Shown here: piece after piece, positions 1-11,700 of the stretch
How the letters are laid out: the number at the start of each line of letters is the position of its first letter
Position numbering within the stretch: position 1 is the first letter of the stretch
Source: Xylocopa sonorina
Lineage: Eukaryota; Arthropoda; Insecta; Hymenoptera; Apidae
Direction of reading: 5' to 3'
Assembly (NCBI RefSeq): GCF_050948175.1
Contig: NC_135198.1
Location: 4,849,001 to 4,913,000, forward strand
DNA length: 64,000 bases
Position numbers and translations under genes: made by a program
Notes under the pieces: generated by a model
What the model was told of the DNA's origin: nothing
Seen by the model: the letters and a program-made list of their open reading frames with translations, nothing else
Database searches by the model: none

Positions 1-12
1 GCCTTCCAACAC
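1..12 (-). CDS. Ank2: Ankyrin exon: UPA continues, cut by window edge
   Basis: The acceptor CTCCCGCAG|GTG opens an exon reading VLEG, which continues the SRDVE|VLEG sequence of insect ankyrin UPA. Only four codons are in the window; the remainder of UPA, the death domain and the tail lie to the left. Confidence 0.85.
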
Positions 13-3000
13 CTGCGGGAGCAATTTCACGGGGCGTTAACGAGCAACAATGCGATAATTATAAATGACGATTCACGTGACTCGATCGGCTTTACCTCGA
101 CGTCCCGGCTCTTCGCGACTTCCGTGAAGTGCTCTTGGTTCTCCAGAGTCTTGTCTTCCTTGTCGTCGGTCATACAGAACACGCGCAGCCTCGCCTCCAG
201 TGGATCTACTCGCTTTGCAAATACTACAAATCTGAAGACGAAACAGTTATCCATAACATCTTCGCGCGTCGACGAGATTGTAATCATGCAGGTAAAACGT
301 AACTGACTGATGTTGCAAAAGAGAATTTGCGCTAGTCGAAACTATATCATTCTACGAGATCCGGTATGTTTAAAAAATTGAAATTCTCTCTTTCTAGAAG
401 ATCGACGGAGAAAAAATTGTGCGGTGGGTTTCTTTTATCTGGAAATGCAGGAATAACGCGTGAACCGCCGAAGACGCGAGCAAAATTGTGGGAAAATTGT
501 TCATGTTTCCTGTACAATCGGAACGTTGATCAAGGTAATTATGCATCTTTGTTCGTAATTACGATGGGATTTGTAAAGACTTTAACGATGAGTCATATAA
601 CACCGTGCGACGTAAGAGAAGGCTATAAATTAGGGAGATTCCGTGGAGCCAAGTCGACTCGAATCACGGGTCACGAGCTGGTTGAACTTTACGTGTTATG
701 GGCGTCGAAACGGGCCATGCAGCCAGCCAACGACCCGCTGTTCCCATTAATTTAATTCCTTGGGACCACACTAATTTATGACCTTCTACTGCATTGAATG
801 ATCCTATACAGGGTGATTCACTACTCGCGTGACAAATTTTTACAGCTGATACTACACCTCAAAAGCAATAAAAAAGTATAAACCTAGGTTCAATTTGCAA
901 AAATGGCAAAGAAAATTTGGATTTTTGTTTTCTTCGGAGAAACAGGAGTTTCATTCATATTATTGAACGTATCTTCCAAACCGTTAGTCCTACAAGAAAA
1001 TAACAAACAATATTGAAAAGAGCAATAAATTTGCTATTATAACAGTCCCTATTTTAGCCTGAAACTTGAAAACAGGAGGAGTAATGAAAGTTTAAACTTA
1101 TCTCAGGAGGCAAAATTGGTAAATTGCGAAAGCTTTGATCTCTTATTTAGGTAGGTCTCCAACCTTGCAAAGCTCCAATGCAAAAAGAATAAAGTTAACC
1201 CTCTAACTTTGTTTTGCGATAAGATGACCGACACTTAGGGAAATAAAACAGCTGTAAAAATTTGTCACACGAGTAATGAGTCACCCTGTATATTGCTTCG
1301 TTGCGACTATTTTACTCTTAGTAAATGCTATAGTATTACGAATAAAGATCTACAGCTACATGTTTGACTTCTGCAAGTGCAATAATGCATATGCAACTTT
1401 GACGATTCTGATATTCTTTCAAGTATGAAAATATACGATTTCTTTTGTGTAAATAAAATTCTCTACTAGAAACAATTAGAAGAAATGAACAGTGATCGAT
1501 AGATATTATGTTTATGGGATATCTCACTTAAAAATAGATTTAAATTCTTTAAAAGACATTTTATATACGAAAAGATTGTTCATATCGCACAATATCACCG
1601 TTTATACCAAACAAATGTCACAGTAAAAATTAATATCATACCTTTTCGCGGTACAAGAGATACTCACCCCTTTTTCCAGTTAAAAGAAACGCACAATACG
1701 CAGAAAATAATATTTCTATCAATCCTAACTAGGCGAAATATTGTTACTACGCAAGCTGAGAGCTTTTTCCTTACTTATCTTACCGGCACGGAAAAATCGC
1801 AAACTTTCAAACGATATCGATCCGACATTTAGAAGAAATGTTCTACCTGCGATTACGTTACGTTATTTATCGTTCGAACGGATGAATCTTAAATATTAGA
1901 AAAAAAATAAAAGAAGAAGGTGACGTACTTAGCCATGAAAGGTACGTGTGTCGCGTGCGTGTATAGCTCCGTAGCCATTTTCGTGGCTTCGGAGATATTC
2001 CGACAATCCATTAACCAGAAGCGAGCAGATACCGTTGTAGTAAAGGAAACGCAATCTTTCACGAACGTCAACGGCGTCGAACCTGTGACATCCTCCCAGA
2101 CTGCCCGACACTGACCCCCTGAACGACATACATACCAAGTCCAATAACATTATTAAAATATGTCCGTGCTGCGAATGGAGAATCGGCAGAAGTGATATGT
2201 GTGGGATAGTAAATCCGACGCGACCGAGATTAATTACAGTTTTGTCGCTTCCGACCAGGTGCATCTCTTGCAGACGCACTTCGACTGCCAAGCACCCTCT
2301 ACTGCGTTGTAGCATTTTTTCGAGTAATGAAATATTCAGTGGTGTAACAGAAGAGTTTGTACATAAAATTCTAAACTTTGAACAGAACAGTGTATTAGAA
2401 GGGTCGTTCTATAGTAACGTTCGTTTTGATTTTGGTGACTTCGTTGGCTTTAAGTATAATTGTTGATCGTTCTATTAAAATGCAAGGTTTAAAGAAGTAA
2501 TTAACGTAGAAAGATGCGGATACTCAGTAATATGATTATGTTGTGCTTGCTGATTTGAAAAGTATATCATTAAGTGAGATGTTAACAATTGTTAAATAAA
2601 TGGTTCGCGAACAAAGTAGTTTTTTCAAGTTAACAGCCACTAATTAAAGCTTTTGTGTACCGAGACTACTGCTCTATATATTTTTCTCATTTTATTCTAC
2701 AGCAAAATTGAAATTTGTAATTAATATCGGTCACCATAAGTGCGTTGATGTTACGTGCTGTATCGTGTATGTGGGTAAATGTAAAACAAAATACACGCTG
2801 ACCGTATGATAATGCTTGCCAAATGAAAATAAAGCGTCATTCATTGAAAATCGCGCAGAAAGCAAACGCGAAACGTGTGAATATGCGTTCAACGATATAT
2901 AAAAAAAAGAATGAAAACAAGGCGTGAAATAATTCTAACAAAAACGCGGCAGAATGCATGTCGAAAACATATCTTCCTGTTCTCTTTTCTTTTTTTTTAT

Positions 3001-5687
3001 ATATTTAACGTTACCAGTATTTTGATAATTTCCGACAACGTAAAGTTATTCAACTTAACAGAAACGAGAAATTTGATCGAGAACATATTCTAACAATATA
3101 AAATAAGTAAGAAATATAGTATAGATTGAAAGAATTGATTGTTCAATATATAACACGTAAATGATAGAAGTACAGCGTGGCTGTAACAAACAGTAATGTT
3201 ATAAGGACAATATTTGTCAGTCTTTGTATCGGTAACGTGTCAGTAGTATCATTCATATTACAACGATCTAAGAATACATATACATATATGTATCTTGGGA
3301 ACACAATTTTATAGAATTTATAAATTACAAGCCTAATATCGAAGCGGTTACCAGTCAAACGAATGTGCTGAAACAAAAACTTTGAAGTTAACGCTTACAA
3401 TGAGCTAGGTAGTAAAATTTTATCTACGTTAATTAATAATCCATACCTAAATGACTCAATCCTAACAATATGCAAGCATTAACAATGAATCACAACAAGA
3501 TATGTATACAACAATGGTACTCAACGAAATGTTTCTATGAAACATGCAGCTACCATCTCCCTTTTAAATCTCTATCCGAAGGTCTCCGGGACGTATCGTT
3601 CGATTACTTCGCTTCGATTACCTTCCTAAATGAACAGAAAACCTTCTAATAATAGCAAATCAAACATTCAAGTCCTACTCGTTACGTTGCAAACCTACGA
3701 GATCGGTGTGACAACATACATGATTATTCTAACGTGATACAAAGAGACTCTGAATGCAGTCCCGATGACCTGAGAACAGACGAAGATGCCTACCGCCCGC
3801 GCCATGCCTACTAAACTACTAATTGATCTTCGAATGCGTAAGAAATCTGACAAGAGCATATGTATACACCAAAGGTGTTGAGGCGTAACAGTTTCAGCAC
3901 TTATCGGTAAGAGATTCTCCAGTAAGACGGTATGCTGCTCTACAATATTACGTGCAAGCATATATTACCAGTTATGCTGCACAGAAGTCTTAACGTCGGC
4001 GCGTCGCCTGAATATTGATTGATCATGCCCTTGTTGGCTGCCTGCGGTACGGGTATGGTTAAGGTTATCGGTTTGTGGAATTTCCTCCGTCTCGGCTCGA
4101 CGGTAACGATTGGTGATACCGCCACTCTGTTACCAAGCAGCTTGGCCACGAGATCTGCTGGTATCGGATGTGCCTAAACAACAATGGAATTTTCTTTAAC
4201 CCTTTAAGCGCTTAACGACACGCAACTCAGTGCTCAAAGAGTTAATCTGATTGCAAGTTACATTGAAGATCGTGGAAAAACTAGTCGTTGGACTCTGCGA
4301 CGAGCAAGAAAATAAATACCTGCAGTCCAACTCTGATTCTTTTAGTAAGAGCTGCCGGTGGAAAAACGGCTTGGACTTGGGGAACAGCCGATGAAGAAAC
4401 TGTGCCACCTTCTGGACCAACAACATGAACCTCTTGCCTGATGCGAGACACTACAGCGAAGTAATGTGGAAAGTCTGCAGTAAGTATCCTTACGATTCGA
4501 GAAGTTTGGAGATCCTCCAGCTGGCTTAATTCTGCGAACAATATACGCACATCTATTTAATAAAGTTCAAGTCGCGTGCACAGATAAAAGGGAGTAGATA
4601 TGAATAATCGAAGGATTTAGACGAAGAAATAATCGTACCTTCTCCTTCAAAGCTCTCGTTAAGCACATCTTGGACAGCCTCCTCGCTGGCTTCCAAGGTG
4701 TGCTCGCGCCAAGTTTCTCCATTATCCGATCGAAGTATCACTATTTCCCGTTCCTTTCCTCGCAACGAAGCAAAGTGTGGCACTTCTATGATGACAGGCC
4801 TAATTAAAAAAAAATAATTCAGGTTATTACTAGTTATTACTCATCGTCCAATTATTTCGAGATTTACAAAAATCAAACAAATTCTATCCGACCAGTTTAA
4901 AAACGATTATTGTCTAATCGTAGTGGTTCAGTTGGTCAAGGTTGAAATTTTTCAAGCTACGCAAATCTCATTTACTATTCACGTGAACACAATAGCAGAT
5001 AAATCTGGGTCAACAGAGATTACTATACGATGAAATCAATCAACAGTTTATAGAATTTAGATCAACTTAGAATATTTATCGCCTGATAAGGAAGAAAAGA
5101 GGACAAGTCTAAAAATTGACCTTCGCATTAATAGACACTTGAATCGACTTAATAAATTATTACTGTCATAACTATCCATTGCAAAATTTTTCTTGGGAGA
5201 GATGTTTCTCGTGTTCACATGTGTTACAGGTCAAGTATAAATTGCAGCTATTTATACACAATTACGTCGATTTTACGAGTAGCCTTGCATCGAAATGGTG
5301 TCTTTAAAGCACAGTGTCATCACAGAATCGAGTGCAGTTTTGAATATGTTCCTTAACATACCCTAAGAATTTGGCGCCCACAGGTCCAAGCTCAAGGATA
5401 CGGCTGGCAAGGGCTTCTCCCTCCATCAAGGGCGGTGGGTTCGTCAGTTTGTCCCTCCTTAGGTATCTGCATGTAACGCGCATTGGCATCGCAGCTTTTC
5501 TAGGGGGTACGATCACACGCACCCCGCTGTGCCTGCATCCGCGCATTGCACCACCTCGTGCATCCACCAGGAAGGAAACCAGGAAGCTGTTGTCCATATA
5601 ACGAACGATGGTTACAGGGTAAATCGAGATTTAGGTAATTACGGTTGGAGGAGATATGTTTTAGCACGGGGGCGTTACGATATGCCA

Positions 5688-5718
<31 letters not shown>

Positions 5719-8700
5719 TAGGTAGAGAGATAGAGAGAGAGAGAAAGTGAGAGGCTTGAAAATAAGAGCAAGTTCATCGCATCAGAGCTAATTATTCGGA
5801 TACGTAAATGTATTCGTAAACGATTATCCAACACTATTACATACGAATATTATGCGAACACTTGGCTCTTCGGCAAATAATACAATCATGCTGATATTGC
5901 TTCGCTTAAATCAAACCAATTATAATTAAAAAAAATAAATACTTTTTCTAATATATATATATTTGGTATTTACACTAGTCTAAATATTTGTTTTCAAGGT
6001 ATATACATATGACATACGTATAATACGTATGAACATTTGATTGAAAATTAATTTATTGAAATCTCGCACAAATTAGAACTTGATATATTTTTATATCGTA
6101 GTATCAGAGTTAAGGAACAAATGAATATTTCATATTCTTATTTCTTTCGATAATTTATACGAACAGAAGGAAAAAAAATTAGGGGGATGGAGAGGGCCAA
6201 TTAAAGAAGGCGACTCTCCGAGTTATTTCATAATTGTCAGAAGCACGCCAAGCCGAGAAGCAACGTTCACGTCAAATTGTCACTAAAAGCATAAAGTCAA
6301 GAAGTAAAAATCATTATTTCTAAACGTGTCGTATTATTCCGAGAACAGCCTTTCTTTTCTCCTTTTTTTTTCTTTTTTTTTTATATGTAAACGATGATAT
6401 TTTAAATGCTCCGATCATTCCGTGATAGTTTAATAAATAATATGCTTCGATTATGAGGTTTAGTGCTGCGTATGAGAGCAACTGTAAAAGAAAACGAATT
6501 AATCGCAAGACAAACAATGTGCAACGATAAGTTACGTGAGAAAAATGGGGCAAATCAAATCTAAAACTGATTAACAATAATCGAACGATACGGCTCGCGA
6601 GCTTGTGTAGGGGGATTTGCTGCCTTTGGATTATCTGTGTCTGCAAGCGGAAAAACTAACATTGCGAAACATCGAACATTGTTTGAAGGAAAAGTAAAAG
6701 AAAAAAAAGAGAATGAAATAAACTCGTCGTGTATGGATGGCGTTGAAGAATCAAAATCGAAGATTCGTTTGATTGCTTCCTATTAGTGGCCGATGACTGT
6801 GCTAGTGAGACCTCCCGGTTCTGTAACGAACCTAGGAATTATTCACAGAGACGTTGCATACAACATGCGTGCACAGTGAATATAAACAATGTCAGGCGAT
6901 TCGACGTTCAATTTGCATCCGCTTAACTGGCACGCGGGATCGTAAAAATATTCATGCACGCAATGGAACGCCTTCGCGAAGAGTATTCGCTTCTTCTTCT
7001 TTTCTTTTTTTTTTTTTTTCTTTCGAGTACATCGAGCGGTCTAAAAATATCGATCGTACATAAATTCTACGAAGGTTGCTCGAGTAAGATGATGTAATGG
7101 TTACTCTTTAATGTACACCGTGTTTTTGGAATACATTATAGACTTCTGGCTGTGAAGAACCACGACTCGCGAACATTCGAGTTTTTACGAAATTTCTACT
7201 TTCATCCTACGATTTATGCGATACGTACTCCACGTTTTACACTGCCATTTTGCAACCAGCCAGTTTACACGATCTCACTTATTTTACGCGGTCAGAAGAT
7301 TATCTTCGCAAGGTGTTTATTGCAATCGTTAAGTGCGTTACTGTTCGCTTGACTATTTCCAAGAATGAGGATTGGTATTGCGAGATACAAGTAAAATTAT
7401 TAGATTCTGCTAAATCGCAGAACTTTTTTTATCAACTACTATCTGTTTTATATGGCCAAGATAAATGTTGCAACAACAATTTACTCTATCACAAGAATTA
7501 ATCTCAATGCTATCTTGATAGTCTTTCGAATAAATTGTGTCAAATAAACGCATCTATTTTGTAGTTTTATAAAAAAGAGAACTATCGCACATATTTTCCA
7601 ATTGAAGATGATTTTTAAAGAATACAAAATCTCTTCGCTAATTTTAACAGGCTCCAGACGTCGAAAGACGCGAAAAGGATTAGAAGCAGAGTTTATGCAC
7701 AATCTAATTCAGCATAAAGATCTATCTAACGATAACAATTTTTTTTAATTATTTCCCACGTGTATTACATCAATTTCCGTTTCGTTTGTTTATATATATT
7801 CATTGTGCACCGTATTCTAACGTGAAGTTGCTAAACTTGAGCGACTACTGGTGCGACTATGAAGGAGGTGTATAAAGAAACGCAAATCAACTTGAAGAGC
7901 GGTACAGCGACTAGCAGAAGCTAAGATTGAAGAGAAGATCACTTACTTTCTCCACTGTGGAATTCTGCGAGTAGCGCAAATAAAATAACAGTGAGGATCG
8001 GGAACAAAATAAAAAACGCGTTAGTATCCATTCGTTCATAAGAATGATGATGAGAGATGACGACATAGATGAAGTCGAGATTCTGAGCTAGGGCAACTTT
8101 ACAGATTTTCGAATACGTTTTTCCCGCAGGGCGTGGACGCCCTCGCTCCGTTCGTTCGAACGTCCGCGGACTACTTCCGGTGGCACTATCATTTTTCAAT
8201 CGTCACTCGTACGACTTTCGAAAACCCGCAATAATCGCACGCAAACCACCCTCTATCGTACGAAACTACACAAAGTAAAGGTCGACAATAATAATTATGT
8301 ATTATAGTGGAGACGTAACGAGCCCACATCACTCACACTCTGCGAAACAAAGATATACGTTAGGGTAGCAACTTAAAACGGGTCGTTCTGAAATCTGTAA
8401 CATTCGATTCCGTCGCTGAGACGAATTTTCGTTCGTCTGTTTCATATGTGAAGCGTCGAAACTGTTTTCTAAGTTACCGCTCTGAGTAAACAGATTTCAG
8501 TACGTGTGCAAAAATAGCTAAAAACTTGTCATGGGGGGAAAAAGGGGACAGTCGTACGAGCAGCAGCCACTAGAAGAAAAGATTGTACAAAATGGAGAAA
8601 ACATTGTTAAATTACAGGACGAACGATTCTTTTTCTATATCTATTACACCATTTTGAATTAGAATTTTGTATTTACTAATTAACTGCTACATTTCACTTC

Positions 8701-11700
8701 TATTATCTATGTTCTTTTTTTATTTTTGCATCCATTTCACATTTTTAAGAACTTATCAGCATTATTTTCAGCTGAAAATTGTGCCGTGTAATTGTGGTAC
8801 GTGATACCTGTACTTAAAAAGGATAACTGTAAATGTGGCTTGGATAATTTGATAGTTATACACTTGACTAAATCTCTGTTAAGAAAATGGCAAACCATTT
8901 CAAATCAAACGGACATTTGATGAACAAGTACGGTACACTCGTATTCTTTACGCATACGAGTGGAACTCGGTGTCCCTTTACCTTACACACGAAACTATCT
9001 AAAGCATAGAAAAAGAAAAATAATAAAAAGGGCGTGTTGTACCTGTCCCTCCACATTCCTTGTCCTTTCGACATGGTACCAAGAGCTGCCAGCGATGTGT
9101 TTAGAGACTCTAGGGACGCTCTGATCTCAGAACAAAATCTGGTGTGATTATGGATAATAATTTCGTTTCATGCGCATGCTTATTCTTTCCTTCCCTGTTT
9201 TCTATCTTCTCGTGCACGCTGCACCTCTCGTTGCAGTTTCTCTCTTTTTTTTTCGGAGACTTGCGTACAGTGGAAAAACATTCCGCGTTTTCGAAAACAA
9301 ATGCGTGCAAACACGTGTGCGTTCGTGTGTACGTGGTTAAGGTATAAGGAACGCGTTTGAAAGAAGTATCACACTGCAGTATCTACTTGGTGAGAAGGTT
9401 CGCGATTGGTTACGGACAAATAGCTGTGTGCCTGCTGTATCCTGTCCATTAAGCACAAAGAGGGAGTTCATTGTGTATGCAACGTACAATGCTACTTTTG
9501 TACTAAATTATTTCCTATAAAAATTTGTACGATACACAATGGGAACTTTTGTCTCTAGAATTGTGATGTGGACCTGAGGATCTGATTAATCCAAGTCCAT
9601 TTTCATTTCTATTTAGTAGAACAGTAAATTAACAGCAATTGCAATTCTTTCATAGAAATCGAGTTATAGAAAAAATTGAAAATTTTCTTCTTATTACCAC
9701 AAAAGACTTTCAGAGTCAGTCTGCGTCTATGAAAGTATAAAAAACCAAATGTAATTATAGTACAATATAATCTTTCCATGATACTTTCAACTCTAGTATA
9801 GGGGTAGTAAAACGATGGTAACATTCTACTTCCTTTCCTTATTTATAAATTAAATTAATCCAATCCAATTCGAGTCTCTTTTTCATGGAAAACTCAATTA
9901 CTTGCACCGTCTGATAAGACAAAGAAGAAGCAATAAGATGATGTGTAAATATTTTAATTAAAAGGAAAGTGAACTTGGTTTGATCTAACTTTCGGATACA
10001 GATACACAGGAAATACTTCATATCTCGAATATATGAACTCCCTTTGTGCTCTCGTTAGCGGATACTTAGCACCAAGTATCTGCCTACTCCTCGATCGACT
10101 GTTAGTTCTCCGCAATTGTAACAATATTAGTAAGGAACACGGGTAACCGATTGGATTATTGAAACCGTCAAAGAATCGTTCATCCCAAAGACGTTTCAAG
10201 AACAGCATGCTTACGGCTAGGTGATCTAGTGTTTCTACGGGCAAGACAGGGTGTAAACGAGGGCACCAAGCTGTTGGCTCTTGTTTAGCTAGTTGGCTGA
10301 TTACATAAACGTTGAACCGAACATTTCGCACAGAATTAAACCAAATCGGAGAAAAATAGCTTGCTATGAGATATATGATGTGTAACGAAAGACTGATCGG
10401 TGTACAGTTACTGATCCGATTCTCGTTGGCTCCATTCGACACGATCCCATGACACAGTCCTACCGGTGATCGTTAATACGCCTTTATGCGTACATTATGC
10501 CCGCGATTATGTAACAGTGAATTATGTCAATTATTACGTACATCCCATAATAACCATTTTTACCTTCGACATAAAGGAGTCGTTATTATGTGTCCCATAT
10601 ATCCCATACAAAAGAACCTTTCACAGAAAATTGTCGAATTAAAAATGAGTCTCGGTGATGCGTTGCTATTATTCGTGTTTAGAAAGGACTCGATCGTTTT
10701 CAGTGCGTTAATCGGTCGGTTCTCGCCTGGAAAGTTAATTTCGATGTGCATCATTGAATAGAGTGAACTTCTCGTAAGATTGTCCTTCTAGCAGAAAACG
10801 TTTGAAGCCAACTAAAAATAAATTCGAAAGAAGAAAGTGCACGTTCTACGCGGTTCGTGTGAATGTAGATCTTTAGATCTTTATAAAATCCCGTGATCGG
10901 ACATTATCGTTACGTGTCAGCCAATAATCTAGAGGGTTAATTGTAGCAGGAGTCTTTCATCAACGCACACCGTGTCACACTATAATACACAACATTATTG
11001 CTTCGTGATACGAACATTATTATCGTTACTTCCGTGGAGTTTTATTCGCGCTATCGATCACGCGCTATGTGCTCTCGAGTTGCAAACGTATGTACAATTT
11101 CTAGCTAGACCAAAAATTTAAACAGCCGTCATTCGCTGCATGTCCAATGTGGTAAACGCTAATTATATCCACTTCAAAGAACAATTTTTTTCTATTCACT
11201 TCGTATCTGATTAAATGAATTAGTCATATCGCGTCAATCTCCAAGAAGGTTTTTAGAAGGTTCCAAGAAGATCCATCAAACGTTTCTGTGCAATGATTAT
11301 AGAGCAACGAAATAATCTGTACTATAAATCTGATGTACGTTGCTGTTCTAACGAACTATATTGGTCTTTTTTTTACAAACGCGATAATTTAGAGATTCGA
11401 TTCACATTTTCCATCGAATTTCGACTGCAGCTTGATGTTCATGTTAATCTGTACATAGTTCATTTCTATACGCTTTAGTATTAAGACAAACCATGCAAAT
11501 ATAGACATCGCTTTCTGTGACTCTTTTTATCCCAGTAGTTAGTAGAAATCTGACTAGACATCCGTTTGATTTTTTAATCGATCGTGCACAGACGAATATT
11601 TACCCAAACAATTCTCAAGTCAAACAGTAGATAACAATGCAAATCTCCAGTTTGAAAAACTCTCGCGAGCGAGGTGTGCCGATTTGGCCCGAGGAAATTT

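Noticed and set aside
366..755. 129-codon plus-strand frame antisense to an ankyrin intron
   Set aside because: No recognisable domain, and it lies wholly inside a well-defined intron of a gene on the other strand.
3695..3961. 88-codon minus-strand frame just after an ankyrin exon
   Set aside because: It is out of frame with the exon, and direct readthrough of the donor meets a stop after eight codons.
6013..6031. Perfect short palindrome CATACGTA-TAA-TACGTATG
   Set aside because: Single short palindromes in AT-rich introns are expected by chance; no matching partner or flanking duplication.
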